From Icerya purchasi (lineage: Eukaryota > Arthropoda > Insecta > Hemiptera > Monophlebidae), in the NCBI GenBank assembly GCA_039619475.1, contig CM077115.1, positions 514,806,815 to 514,870,814 on the forward strand: a stretch of DNA of 64,000 bases, read 5' to 3'. This document shows positions 34,870 through 47,829 of the stretch, piece after piece. The notes under the pieces are model-generated. The model saw only the letters and a list, made by a program, of their open reading frames with translations. It had not been told where the DNA came from and ran no database searches. The stretch's first letter is position 1, and each line of letters starts with the position of its first letter. The translations under genes and the position numbers were made by a program.

Positions 34870-36480
34870 TTTTGATTAAAGAAAACAAATTTAGCCTCAA
34901 GCTGTCATCTCATCCTCTACAACCTCAGTGCCATATTCCTCCAATTCAATTCTACTTTGCTAATTGTAGACCACACACAAAACATTCCCAGTGAGGATAT
35001 AACCGAGTCAACCCTTCTGGCTGAACCTTACGAAAAATTGTAGACTCCTTTACTGCCATAATTCCTCCTCATTTATGTTTTATTTCTTGTTCTTCTTTAC
35101 TTAAATCTAGACTTAATTAAATTTCTCTTTACCCTAAAATCAAGTATATGTGAAAATCAGCTGGATCGTTGCATCATACGGCAAGGCCAACCTCTCTAGC
35201 CACAGCCTAGAAAACTAGCTTCCTCCCTGTAATCCATTCATGGGCTACCAAGTTTAACTAACTTAACATCAACTTCAAACCTAAACACAATCCTCTCAAA
35301 TCCCGCCTTTCTTGCAGAGTTAAAACAACTCATTTTACACTTAAAACCTAGAACTGTCGCTAGGACTAAAGATTACACTAAAGCCTGCATACAAATTATT
35401 CCAAAAATTTAAAAGTCAGCCTGCTTAACATCCTTAAAGCTTGTCTCGACTTCAACCACTTCTCTACTTTATAGATAACAGCTTGTATATTCACAATTCC
35501 CAAATTGCAAAAGTCCTATGTTAATCCTGAAAACTATCACTTCATCAGTCTACTTAGTAATTTCTCTAGGCTACTAGAGTATCTTATTTCCAACTGCCCT
35601 TATCCAATCTTAATCTCCAATTTCATAATCCATAACAAGCAGTTTGGCTTCAAAACCCACTACTCTACAATACAACAGTCTATTTTTCACAGCACACATC
35701 TAACATGGCTTCCACTGCAAAGCTTCCAGTGTCGTTGCCATCTTGGACTTCAAACGGAATTGAACAAAACCTAGATAGAGGGCCTGTCACATAAGGTGGT
35801 ATTTTCCGTAGAGTTAATTTCTCCCGAGTGTTCCAAGGCTCTATCTCTACCTTCATACGCTTTAACATCTTCTTCAGTCACATATCCTAGACTCCCCACG
35901 AAACTCTTCTAATATACCGATGACACTCACGCCACATCCCTAAGTATTCCACTTGTCACTATCAAAATGCCCTTCATCAACTATGAGAACGGCTAAACTC
36001 TGGGAAAATACAGGTAAATTCAATAAACAACTTGACAATTCTATTCTGAAAATGTACAACCTCACTTCTCTTCCATAATCTAACACTGCTAAATGTCTTG
36101 GTAAACACATCGGCAATACCTTCCCTGGGCATCGATACCGTCATTATACCAATCATAGCACTATAAAGTACTCCTTCTCTCTTCAGTCCCCGGAAACCAA
36201 ATGAGCTGTATACACCACGATGTTCTAATCAGCTCTACTCTATAATATCCCCATTAACCTAAATCACTTAGAGGTCATCTAAAATAAAATGCTCTGTTTA
36301 ATTACTAATGCTTCATCACACATTACCAACCATCAGCTTCATCAAGACTATAACCTTGACATTGTTTTACAAATTGACTCCTCTATCTTTCTCGAAGATA
36401 AGGACTTCTTTTTTTCTCACTACAATATCCTACTTTGAAAGATAGTGAAATTTCACCTTCCCACAACTAATTATCTGCCT
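34870..36480 (+). pseudogene. Jockey-like non-LTR reverse transcriptase, heavily decayed
   Basis: The clearest part is the frame at 35505-35700: VNPENYHFISLLSNFSRLLE is the finger region NYRPISLL, and later NKQFGFKTHYST corresponds to QFGFRxxxST. Downstream pieces in changing frames include SNTAKCLGKHIGNT near 36080 (the LGxxID region after the palm) and NKMLCLITNASSHITNHQLH near 36280 (thumb). Motif C is degraded. Many stops and frameshifts. The order of parts fits a Jockey-type ORF2 lacking RNase H. Confidence 0.65.
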
Positions 36481-36499
36481 TCATGCCCTTAATAATCTC

Positions 36500-37540
36500 A
36501 TAACTTCTCCCAGGTAACCCAAACAAAGAGAATATACATCTTTGTTTTCTGTTATGACAAAACAAAACTAAATTGCTTCGACAACGCCTTAAAAACACGT
36601 TTTGGGCTCAGATAATGAAATTCCTCGGATCAGTCATCTTCAGATCAAAAGTTTTCAGTCGTTCCATAAGCGCTCTCGTTCAAACAGAGTCAGTCTAGTT
36701 ACCACTCCATTTCGGAAGCATCAGTGTTACAACAGATCAACCTGAAAAAGTATTAAAGTGAAAGGGGAAAGGCGAAGAGAAAAAATGAATGTGCCTCGGG
36801 GCACGTACTAGAAGTGAAGCTTTAAAGACATTTTCCTCAACTTCGATTTAAAGTTATAGTATTAGTACCAAATTTACCAAGAGTAAGAACCAAATGGCTC
36901 CCGTGGTTCTTTTAAACATATCTATAAAGTTTCACTTAAAGAAAAACAAAAAAAAATAAAAGTTAATGCATTTGTTTTATTAATGTTTTTCATTGATTGT
37001 TGAATTCTATAAAAGATACAAGCTTATGGTAACTGAAATATGAAATATAAGTTTTTTATGTAATTTTATCAATATATCTAGAAAATACTGCATCAATGGT
37101 AGTTCCGTACTTAGTTGTTGATTCATTTGGATTATTATTAATATTTAATTGCAATTAGATTTGAAGAAATTCTATTAGAGGCAAGGTGTAAAATTGATAC
37201 ATTGAAGTCTCCAGCTAATATCATTTGATGTGTATGTAAATTTTCTTTTTCGTTTTCATTTTTTTTTCTCTTTATATGTTCAATGCATTTTTCTTCCCGA
37301 TTCTATTTTAGGCTTCAATAAATTTATTTTCTTTCTTTTTATATATATATATCTCAAAGTGGTATAAAATGCAGTAACATGCAACATACATTTTAATTCG
37401 ATATATTACTGGCTACGTGTCTATTACGAATTTTTAAATGTATTAATACTTCAGTTATTCATAACGTATGCTCGCTTGTTTTTCGTGTTAACTCCTTATA
37501 TATTTTTGTATATAAGGCGTGCCTAAAGAAGTCTCACTTC
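36500..37540. other. No gene recognised
   Basis: AT-rich intergenic DNA with a short TA microsatellite near 37340. Nothing supports a coding region. Confidence 0.4.
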
Positions 37541-37699
37541 AAAAAAAAAATAAAAGGCACAACCTTTGATATAAATAAAAGTTATTTATATTGAAAGAAC
37601 TAAGATGAGTGGATAAGAGAAAAAAGAATAATAAATTACAGCAATTAAAATTCAGAACAAAGCATGTCAGGGCTATTATGTTATAAAAGGATTTAAAGA

Positions 37700-38960
37700 G
37701 AAATGCTAGAGTACATTTATGTGCAGAACTGAAGGAAATATAATAAGATTTTTGGATATACGCGTACTCGAAGAAGATGTGATTTGTATCGCAAAGTAAA
37801 TCAGAATTATCCGGATTGAAAGAACAAAAAGGAGAAGAGGACATAGAAAAACGAAAATATGATGCAGGAAGTCGATTATGGTCAAGGCGAAGCCTGCAGA
37901 TAGAAGAGATAAGAAAGCGCGAAAGATGAGGGAAGTCATATATTACCAAGGATAAAAAAGAGGATGAGTTTGGATATTAAGATAAAATGATTTAGGATTA
38001 AAGAATAAAAAGGGTTAAATATTGTGCTATCGTCTATGATGACAACTCCTGGTAAGAACATTAAAATTAGAAGAAGAAAATGTGGATAGAAATTTCCAGT
38101 CTGAACGGTAGACCGAGCTAATGAATCAGTCAATTCATTACCCTCAATGCCAACATGATTGGGGGAACATAAGAAATCAATTTGTATGGAACGAATGCTA
38201 TACAATCTAGTGGCAAGAGAACAAATCAGGAGAATTATAAAGTATGAGGAATGACGAGGAATAGAAGAGGCGATAGACAGTAACACACCTTTAGAATCCG
38301 AGACTACCAGAAATTTATTAAAGCCATTTGTGGAAGTAATGTATTGGACAGCACGAAGGATAGCTGTGGATTCCGCAGTAAATATGGAGCAAAAGGAAGG
38401 AGGTTTATAAGATTCAAAATAGTTGAAAGATGGGACCAAAAAGGCAGTTCCTGTACCGTTCATTGTCCTGGAGCCATCAGTAAAGATAACAGTGTGGAAA
38501 GGAAATAAGGATTGAATGACAGAGTTATATTCCTGTCAGACTACATGAGCCGGCAGGTTATTGTGAAAGGTGGAAAGAGAGTATATGTTGGAATAATTAA
38601 ACGCGAAGTAAGGGAATTGCTAAAAGAGATAACGTGAGGAGTGGATTGATTAAGTCGTTTAGATATATGAGAAAGAATAGGGATTTTCCTAAGAGAGAAG
38701 CGTCAGTGTGGTAATATGGAAATATAAGAGTTAATAAGATTGGACGAGGAAATAGGAAGTCGTTTAATCAAGAAACGATAGCCAAGATAAGATCGACAAA
38801 TATATAGAGGAACCATATTGGTTTCTGAAAGAACTGCAGCAGTGGGAGACGACTTCAAAGCTCCAAGGCACCGGCGGAGGAAAAAGTTTTACACACAGTC
38901 CAGTTTTGAAAGAGTTGTGTTGGAAGCACTACTGTACATTTACGCGCACTCATGGATCAC
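37700..38960 (-). pseudogene. LINE ORF2 C-terminal half: RT thumb and RNase H
   Basis: Read leftward: an RT thumb region at about 38960-38650 with GALKSSPTAAVLSETNMVPL. Then a nearly intact RNase H at 38510-38060 with the acidic series VIFTDGSR, FTAESTAI, VVSDSKG and NELTDSLA, and a decayed PSHVGIEGNE reading SPNHVGIEGNE. After a frameshift near 37940 comes FPHLSRFLISSICRLRLDHN, the C-terminal segment after RNase H. This is the Jockey/R1-type arrangement. Stops separate the parts, but the RNase H frame (minus strand, 38500 to 38060) is open. Confidence 0.75.
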
Positions 38961-38999
38961 AGCTGCATCACCAATGTAGTGTACACAAAGATCCTTCGA

Positions 39000-41640
39000 C
39001 CGGCATTTTTAATTGCCGGGGTCCGAGACATCGAATTTACAGTAATAAAATCTAATAATTAATTTCTACTAAGAAGCCGCCAAACGATCGCGCCACAAAT
39101 ACAGAATCTACATTACTGTCCTCCTTCCAATTACATCCAAAATAGAAGTTCCGGATGAAATCTAAGATTCCCACCAGTGAGGCAGCACGCCAAGTTGAGC
39201 AGCAGTGATACAATAGAACAGCCAGGAACCAGATTAACTTTTAAAGAGAGTAACTAGAACAAGAACACAAGATAAATAACTAGTGACTTAATGCCCATTG
39301 AATTATATCCGGGATCTCCTTTGGCACAATCGCACCAAGACTTGACTAGTTATATATTTGGAGCTGCCAGGCGTTTAAAAGGAATATAGGCAGAATAAAA
39401 CTCAAGAAAGACATTTACATAAACCACATCCCACCAAATCCTTTCCGAGACCTGGGTCATCGGCGGAACGTTGGCGACAGTGAATGTAACACCCGGACAT
39501 TTGTGAATTCAGTCGTACCCTTGTGCCACCGACTGCGTAGGGATATGCACAAATATTCCTCCGACCATAATATCCAGTCGGATCTATAATAGACATCGTA
39601 TATACATATATATATATATATATGTATAAACTGATGATCTTTGCGTGTCCTGTCGGACCAGCATATACGCGAGTCTATTCGACCGATCCACCAAGGATTT
39701 GGGTCAGCGGCTTAATAAAACAGCTCATACAGCCATCCTCAAAGAGTTTCGTAGAATTTGTCTTTTATTTAGTAAAATCAGCAAGAGGACGTACCCAAAG
39801 ATTTAAAAATCTCCAAACGAGCTCCAATACTCCAAGATGATCACAAGGAAATTGTAGTCGAAATCAATGGAGACACTGTTTGATACTACAAAACGATGCC
39901 TGAGACCTCCAGAAGTGAATATCATAGAAGCCACAATCAGCATCAGAAAATTGGAACGAAGTTGAAATGTGGGGTTAGAGTGAAGAAAATAAAATAGGAA
40001 ACATGAAAAAACAAGTATGGCCAAAATAATCACAACCCCCAGCAGCTCTGGTTGTCCTGCGGTTGCAAGCAACCTCCATGGAACAATTCAAACTTTGCTA
40101 TTGATTCTTCTATACAGATCTTTTCATTAATATTACACAACACACACATACACTAAAAATTAAACAATACTGGAGCAACAACAAAGAGCAAAACATTATT
40201 TTAACGGCACTAATGAAAACCATAATACTACCTATGAACCAATAAGGCCCGGCATAAAAAAAGTAATGCAGGATATGCCAGAGTCCGCTATCAGCACCGT
40301 TGCTATAGTAACGATTGCCACACGAAATGGAAATTGATTATCACCTTTCCCCACGTTTGGGAATCAAGAACTGGAGAAAAACAACCTTTACTGATAAGCA
40401 ATAAGTTTATGCTTCTTACACACCGACCAAACGAAATAGAAACGACAAATCCAGACTACAACGACGCGCTGTGATCAAGTCACCACCTCCAATGAGCCTG
40501 ACATGGATTTGCTGTACAAGATGGCACCCTCGGCACATACACCGGATCCCTCTGCCCACTGGCCTATTCAATGACGAGATTAGATAATAGAGCTCTGCGG
40601 TTCATAAATAGAAACAAAGCAATTTCACTCCAGAATCTTTCGGCAATAAGTAAATAAATAGCCTTTTTGGCTGAAATGAACGAATCAGGGAACCCAATTG
40701 GACTACATAGATTGACGACCCCTTCATGTGTACCTCAATAATATTCCCAGACTTCCACGACTGACGAAAATAAGAAGACATATGAACTATTTCAATGTTG
40801 TAGAACGCGCCAGAAATGCTGCTGGTTCTAAAATAAATTGAAAAAAAGACATAGAGACAGTTTCTCCTGTGTGCTATTAGCCTACCATCTGGAATAGGCA
40901 CGATAAAGGTCGCCCTCTAAAAATAAATAGATGGACTCTGCAGTCACTGTCCAGGTGACTGCGGAGTCCATATGAAAATACAAAGTTATGGCGCAATAGC
41001 TAAAAATGTGGAAAACCCGGCGGAAGTCACGGGCCAACCATTAGCCTGTCCTAGTCAGGCTTACCCCGGATAAAAATAGGCGTAAAGCGAGGAATTAAAG
41101 ATAGAACTCCCAGATCAACAACGACATCACCAAGCCGAAATGGACCGGCTTCCGACTTTCCAGGGCGCAGGAACTACACCGTGTATCTTCCAAGGGCACA
41201 GCTACCCAATCTGCAGTAGCTTCGAAAAGCAACCGATAACAATAAAATGCCTCGAAATTATTATCGAAAGAAAACAAAAGATTTCTAAAAACAAAATAAA
41301 TAAATTCATTGCCTGGACGTCAACGCACACTCACTTATATCCTAACACGACCATTATAACTCGAACAACAAAATATTCCACACAATCTTCGTGCACCATG
41401 GATCAAACACTCTCTCATAACTGATTCAAAAAACAGGTATAGATGCACCACCCTGGCATCACAAAAAATAAATAAATAAACCAGTAATAATTAAGCCGAT
41501 AAATGCTTCTGTACGAAATTCCAACATTGATAATAATAAGTTTACGGCGAAATTAATAAATTCACCATAAACAAAAAATCCCAAAATACGCAAGACACCA
41601 TGGCTACCGAAATACACGACTAAATACACCGATCATCCGC
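39000..41640. other. Low-stop-density stretch, possibly a decayed retroelement gag
   Basis: The stretch is clearly less AT-rich than the first 35 kb and sits between two LINE fragments. No domain could be assigned with confidence; a Cys-poor segment near 40930-41080 only vaguely recalls a LINE gag. A TA microsatellite lies at about 39601-39625. I make no gene call. Confidence 0.3.
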
Positions 41641-41703
41641 TTCAGGATAGCGTCACGATACCATACTGAGATTTCAAGTCTCTATCTATCGAATCGTTTC
41701 ACC

Positions 41704-43580
41704 CTATGTAGGGGTATCATAACCATGATCTGTCACCCGGTTGATCAGACTGCGCCAACAATTCCGATCCCTTGCGATGTGTACACAATCCTGAAAGGTA
41801 CGACCAGCAACTATGCACACTGCGTCCGACCATCTAGTCGGCGCACGACCTTGACTCCTTTTTCCGTTGACCTTTCCTTCGACGAGCAACGTTTCCAAAT
41901 TGTTTGCTCTGATCACATGACCAAAATACCGCAATATCCTGCAGAGCACCACAGATGATAGCCTCTTCAGGTTACCAATCTCATTTATTATGGAGACATT
42001 GGTTCTCCTGGCTGTCCATGGGACACGCAGCATACGCCTCCAGCACCACATTTCGAGTGCGTCTATACGTTTTTTTGTCTGCGCTGGTCATTAACCAGGT
42101 CTCCGCACTATACAAGAACACTGAGAAGACGAGGGAATTCACTAGCCGAATCTTTACACCTTTACTAACAGCGGAGTCAGCCCAAATTCTTTTTAAACGG
42201 CTCATTGCACTGCGTGTAATCTGTGCTCTGTGGCGTATCTCATTTTTACATCCACCGTTGTTTTCCACTACAGAGCCTAAATATGTAAAGCGGCTTACTA
42301 CTTCAATACCCTCAATTTCACGTATTGTTGGGCGGTTATTCTCTTGACGGTCGCGATCATTATTTTGGTTTTGGCTTTGTTAACTTGGAGGCCATATTCT
42401 GCACTGATTTTTACCAGGCGATTCAGAATATATGACATTTCCTCTCCGTTTTTTGCTACTAACGTAGTGTCATCCGCATATCGGAGATTAGAGATGTACA
42501 TCCCACCAACTGAGATACCTCCATCCCAGTTGACTGTACCATTTGCTGTATCGATTTGCAGTATTCTGCGCATTATGAATTCACTATATAAGTTAAAAAG
42601 TAGCGGTGAAAGGGTACAGCCCTGGCGTCCACCCCGCGCGGAGTAAAACTTTTTCAAGTAAATCCCATTATTTATCCGGACTTTTGCTGAAGTTTTTTCG
42701 TATAGCTGCTTAATCAGCCACACTAAATGTGCTGGCGCGCCCAAATCCATTAATATCGACCACATTTTCGACCAATGCACACAGTCGAAAGCTTTCTTAT
42801 AATCGACAAAACAGAGCATAGTTGGAATATTATATTCGCGCGCTTTTTCAACAAGTAATCTAAGATTGAGGATCTGTTCTCTTGTACCTCTTCCTTTTGT
42901 AAAGCCAGCCTGCTCTGGCGGAATTTGAATGTGCATCAGAGAATACAAACGATCGTATATAATTTTGATCATCATTTTGCTTATATGCGGTATCAGTGAG
43001 ATAGTCCGATAGTTTATTCCGGTGATCCTTTCTTGTGCAGAGTAATATAGGTCGTCTGACACCATTCCTCCGGCCACTCACCTGAAAACCAAACGGCGTT
43101 ACAGATGTGGTAAATTGTTTTTGTAATTTTTTCTCCCGCATCCTTGAAAACTTCAGCGGGGATACCGTCTGGGCCTGGAGCCTTATTTATCTTCAGATAT
43201 GCAATAGCGTTCGCAACCTCCTCTAGCAAAATTTCTGGTTCCGGTTCAGGAAAATTATGAAGTACAGTGTTAGCGATTCCATTTTCATCCGCGGCACTGT
43301 ATAATTTGGCGCAGTACTTCCTCCATGCTTCAGCCACTTCTTCGAAACCAGTCCTAACGATATTGTTTTCGTCACGCAATATCAGCTTCCTCATTTTAAA
43401 TTCCCTTGCTACTAGACGTATTTTCTTAAAGAGGAAACCTGTTTCATTTTTCTTAGCGTGCGATTGAACCTCTTCGCAAATAGATGATAGATGTTTATTT
43501 TTATCTCTGCGACTTAATTTATTAATTAAACTTGCAGCGAGAACTCCGAATGAAATAGCACCCTGAATTAGGTGAGGCAA
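41704..43580 (-). pseudogene. RTE-like LINE reverse transcriptase, 5'-truncated
   Basis: Read leftward from 43580. A linker ends in KINKAPGPDGIPAEVFK near 43150; then NYRTISLIPHISKMM near 43010, EQAGFTKGRGTREQI near 42900, MLCFVDYKKAFDCVHWSK near 42810 (motif A), GGRQGCTLSPLLFNLY near 42620 (motif B) and LRYADDTTLVA near 42480 (intact YADD). The C-terminal region follows with MWCWRRMLRVPWTARRTNVS near 42050 and YFGHVIRANNLE near 41925, and a stop at 41704. Frameshifts lie near 43020 (two extra bases), near 42320 and near 42030. No endonuclease domain is present; the 5' end stops at about 43580, close to gypsy integrase sequence. The C-terminal motif set is that of RTE-like elements. Confidence 0.85.
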
Positions 43581-43689
43581 AGATCGAAGATATTTCGCGT
43601 GATGACGACGTCCTATGGATTAGAGATATTCATCAGTCGGTATACGTTATCATGATGCGGACTATCTCATACAGTCAAATATATTTCTA

Positions 43690-44064
43690 GTTTGCTCATA
43701 CGTTTTCGGGACTTGTCCAAAAAATCACCTCTTGCCCCTTGACGGTTGACGACGCAACGCCTTCGAAATTGAGTCATCAAGAACTCGACCAAATATTACC
43801 TCGCTGGGTACATGGCTTGTGACCGGACTTAGCAAACTGTTGAGACACGCCTCGATCCCCTTTACCTGAAGTAGACAGTCCATGTGACACCGATGACAAG
43901 GTTCTTAATAACTTCCGAAGTTCCAAGTTTACGTGTTCAGTCGAATTGGTCTTGACGCAGTAAGCTGGAATAAGGCGTATTTCTACCCTGCGCTCTGTAA
44001 AAAACTCCTTGCAGCGACAGCTCTGAAAGATCGACGCATTGTACGCAACTTGGAATTCTGCTAG
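43690..44064 (-). pseudogene. Ty3/gypsy integrase fragment, downstream of the insertion
   Basis: Read leftward from 44064: AILAEFQVAY (end of RNase H), then after an internal deletion FFTERRVEIRLIPAYC and NSTEHVNLELRKLLRTL, matching the P-x-x-NPTERVNR-LK-MLRT region after the catalytic core of gypsy integrases. In a shifted frame PSEVIFGRVLDDSISKAL follows near 43800 (the TPxEVxFGR region) before a stop near 43730. The frame of AILAEFQ continues directly from RNase H sequence that lies on the far side of the palindromic element at 59576. Confidence 0.75.
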
Positions 44065-44070
44065 AATAGC
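44065..44070. repeat. 6-bp target site duplication AATAGC (left)
   Basis: AATAGC at 44065-44070 is repeated at 59570-59575, exactly outside the two ends of the inverted arms. Removing one copy plus the element restores a continuous gypsy RNase H reading region, which supports a genuine duplication rather than chance. Confidence 0.88.
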
Positions 44071-44107
44071 AGTAGCTAATAAATGTGACAGCTGGCACGT
44101 CTGACGT

Positions 44108-44600
44108 CACCAACCCCTATTTGTGCCCCGGTGCTCAAAATTCACCCCAATTTATCCCCCGGTGCTCAAAACTCACCCTAATGTGTTCCCCCAGTGCTCA
44201 AAACTCACCCCAATTTGTTCCCCTGGTGTTCAAAACTCACCCCAATTTGTGTCCAGCTGCTCAAAACTCACCCCAATTTCTGCCTTGGAGCCCAAAGTTA
44301 CCCCAAGTTTCCCCCCAGTTCCTCCTAGTTCCCCACAATTTTCCTGGACAGTTGCTGAAATTTCACCCCAAATTCTCATCAGGGTGCTAAAAATTAACCC
44401 CATTTTCTCTTTTAGAGCCCAAAGTTACCCCAATTTATGTCCATGCGATCAAATTTAACCCAAGTCCCCCCCCCCCCCCCAAATTTTCCTGGACAGTTCC
44501 GCTAATTCGATCCCTAATTCCCATCAAGGTAGGCAAAATCCACCCCAATTAGCGTACAGGTGCTGAAAGTTCACCCCAATTTGTATCCATATGGTTAAAA
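44108..44600 (+). repeat. Subterminal minisatellite, left
   Basis: About a dozen degenerate units of roughly 32-40 bases, each with a GCTCAAA and TCACCCCAATTTG core followed by a C-rich spacer. Units near the terminus are most regular. Two overlapping open frames across it (44085-44390 and 44123-44458) give proline-rich repeats and are translations of the minisatellite, not genes. A run of 15 C at 44466-44480 is 12 in the other arm. Confidence 0.85.
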
Positions 44601-46671
44601 TTCATCCAAGTTTCCCCAAAATTTCTTCAAATTTTCACGATTTCCCCGTTCATACTGCTATTTGTAAATGCGCTCGCACCGTTTCCACACATATATTCAA
44701 CATAGCCTTAGCCGCCATGAAAGTGTACTCGCTTTCCCATACCCGCGCCTTCTATCATCATGTGTATGTATTATACATGACTCTTCGTGTAATATATGTA
44801 GCATACTTTTTAATTTTCACTTTTCGAGGTTGGGAGGGGCAAAATTTTGCCAGAGTGATAAAAACGTTTGAATCTCAACACTTAGAACCCAAATTTTAAA
44901 GGAATTTTCCGAGTCGTGCTCCGTTCAGGCATTTTTTTTTTTTAAATTTTATTTTTAAAGAAAATATTCGATTGTTCAATCAGTCGAATGAGAGCGGGCG
45001 AGTGTGCTGCTACGGGATGTATTATGAAAGCGCGAGCGCGGCTGTAATGGAAATATTTAAATGTTCCAGCAACTAGTTGAAACTGTCACCAGGTGAGGTG
45101 AATTCCAGTCGTTCGTTCGAAATTAACTAGCTGATCATCTATGCATACTCTCACACGCCACTGATAGAAACCTGTTCACGATCGCTACACGTTCACACAC
45201 GCACACATACACACCGCCACCTGATATATATTTTTCGTCTTTTTCCGCTTCCGATCTTATACTTAATCCATTGATATTTTTTTATTTTTATTTTTACGTA
45301 TTCTCTGTTCATTGCAAAAGCACACCGTCCATTCTTGCACACATATCAAGCATTGAGTTAACCTGTACAAAGGTACACTGTACTATTCCATGCACGCTCC
45401 GTCACCACCGAAATAAACACCGCGATATCACACACACACACACACACACATACACACCACCACTTCGTACATATTTTATTTTCGAGTCAAAATATTATAG
45501 AATTAGCCTAACTATATTTTTCTTTTACGCTTCTGTTTATTTCTTCTGTTTTGTTTCTCCGATTCTAAAAATTAATCTGTCAATGTATTAGCCACTCTTT
45601 CATTCGCACATAATGTTCCCTCGCACTCATCTGCTACCAGTAGTTCTCTTGTCGTTCATAATAACTTTTTCAAGTCTAATATTATAGAATCAGCCTAATT
45701 ATATTTTTTTCGCTTCCAATCATTTCCTCCGTCCGTTGATAATTTTCTTATTTTATTTTTTCTCAGGTTCTAAAAATAAATCCATTGATATCTTCACTAG
45801 TATGATTGCGTAAACATCTTCTAACGGTATTCCTCATATTGTTCATAATAATTTTTCATGTCTATGTATTATGGAATTAGTCTAAAATATATTTTTTCCC
45901 CTCTAAAGTCTTTTTCCAATCGTAAGTATTCAAAAATTAATTCGAGTATATTTTTATTTAACGCTGTTTCATATTTTCCCTCTCCCCTATCCACCCTACA
46001 CAAATTTAAATTCTTTTCTATTATTTTTCATGAGTACATCCCCCCCCCCCCCCCAAAACTACAGTGAATCCATACCATTCATTCCCACGCATCCATCTGC
46101 TAACAATGATTTTCTCATCATTCATAATAATTTTTTTCGAATCTGTTAGTTTAAAATTATTTCATTTTTTTCAAACTCTAAATATTTTTTTTTTTTTTTC
46201 AATATCTTCCATATTTTCCCCCAATATGCCCGCATACGCTCATAATTCAAAGGTACTCTGCTTATTTCCATGCATGAATGTTGCTATGTCGTTGATTTCG
46301 ATCTTGTGTCAAGGTCATCGAGTCTGCCCGGATCTTCTCCTTCATATCTTTTGTAGAAAAACCGGTTGACATGTACACACCTACACACAAACACCCATAA
46401 CCTAAAGATCACCTGTAAATTTCGTTCATTTGCGTATGCAACCAGCTTTCACCAAAGGAATGTGGTTTTTCTGGTGCAACCCGCCCTCTTCAAAGACATG
46501 CATCGAGCTAGAATCTCGAAAGGATCTGTTCAGGCAGTCAGTATTAGTGTTACATTAAACGTGTAGAATTTGTTGAAGCTGTGTTCTTCACGCATTAATA
46601 AAAGTTTGCTCTAACATTAAAAGTAATAATTTTCTACATTCTTAGTAAAAAGTTAAAAATATTATTCAAAC

Positions 46672-47807
46672 ATGAATAACAATACCGATTCGATTGATAT
46701 TAAACTCGACGAATTTATTCAGAATTCATTTTCGAGTGATAGTGTCCCGCATACAACTTCATCACCTCAATCACAGCAATCAGATGATGGTTATACAGCA
46801 GAAGGATCAACATCTTCTGTACATAATATCATTGGTCCTGTATTATTATCAGAACAAGCAGATATAGCGGAATATTTTGTAGATATCAGCATCCATATAG
46901 ATTGTGATTATGGTTTGGAGTAACCGAACTAGCAATGATTGATATGTCTGGCGGAAAGTGTTTGCATACACTGTATAAGCCAAGCAGAGCATGACATTCA
47001 TCAAAAACGCCACATTTACAATGTTCTTCGATGAGTCATCACTTGAAAAATCCTTCATTATTTCCCTGACGGAAAGAAACATTTATGGCACGCGATATAT
47101 TCACGATAATATCTCAAAAACCGAGAGCTCGCATATATATTTTAACAGTATATGCTAAACTTATACTAATGGAACTTAACGAAAAGTCTGAATTGTTGAG
47201 TGATTTAGACTATGGAATCGTTAATATGGATAAAGTCTTTCGACTACATAGTATTGAGAATCTACATGAAGAGTATTTTGATATAAGCAATTTGATAACC
47301 TGTAAACATCATAATGAGAATGATAGTTTTCATTGTGCAGCGAAAAACGTTATGGTAATGAAGGCATGGTACGATCATGTTTTCCATCCGCTGAAGCTTA
47401 TGAATAATCTCAATATAAATGATTTAAGTCAGTTGTTCATTACAGCCACCAAAGAAATGATAATTACATTATTTCCAAGTTGTGTTGGAGACATTTATGC
47501 ATTTCTACAGATAGATTAAAACCGGATGATATGATAAAATCACTTCTACCATGTTACGAGCATGAGCATGATGAAGAATTCGTCTATGAGGTGTGTTGAT
47601 CAATAGAGCAACAGGTAGAAAACCTAGTAGTTTACGAGACACAGCATGTTCAAAGAAAAAAAAACGAACTAGCACAAGCAGATCAGAGTTGCAACATACG
47701 AGTGGGAGATATATTCTCGAGAACAACAGCTTGATTATAAAAAACGTCGAAGATACATGTATCTATCTGTGAACAATTATCACATCAAACATAAAAAGGT
47801 TGACTAA
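46672..47807 (+). pseudogene. Arm gene, broken; weak DEDDh exonuclease resemblance
   Basis: The frame opens at an ATG (MNNNTDSIDIKLDEF) after a TTAAAAATATTATTCAAAC leader, with a serine-rich start. At residues 64-83 comes AEYFVDISIHIDCDYGLE. After one frameshift (near 46918) it continues GVTELAMIDMSGGKCLHTLY, and after another region of stops a 144-codon frame (47085-47519) has IVNMDKVFRLHSIENL and CKHHNENDSFHCAAKNVMVM. A last frame ends RRRYMYLSVNNYHIKHKKVD at 47807. The succession of a D-x-S/E-like strand, TELAMID, and a late H-CA-x-x-N/D-V block recalls DEDDh exonucleases, but acidic positions are partly missing. Function unknown; the resemblance is a hypothesis. The same lesions exist in the other arm. 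Confidence 0.4.
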
Positions 47808-47829
47808 AAGATTATTATTTTCTTTTTTC

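Noticed and set aside
39000..41640. LINE gag gene between the two LINE fragments
   Set aside because: No CCHC fingers or other motif could be placed; left as an unassigned stretch.
44085..44458. Open frames of 101 and 111 codons with proline-rich repeats
   Set aside because: They are two frames of the same minisatellite; repeat periodicity at DNA level explains both.
45420..45460. AC microsatellite as a regulatory element
   Set aside because: A simple repeat mirrored in the other arm; nothing suggests regulation.
46064..46369. Protein-coding frame of 101 codons in the left arm (112 in the right)
   Set aside because: The length differs between arms only because of a C/G homopolymer change; composition is low-complexity and there is no domain.
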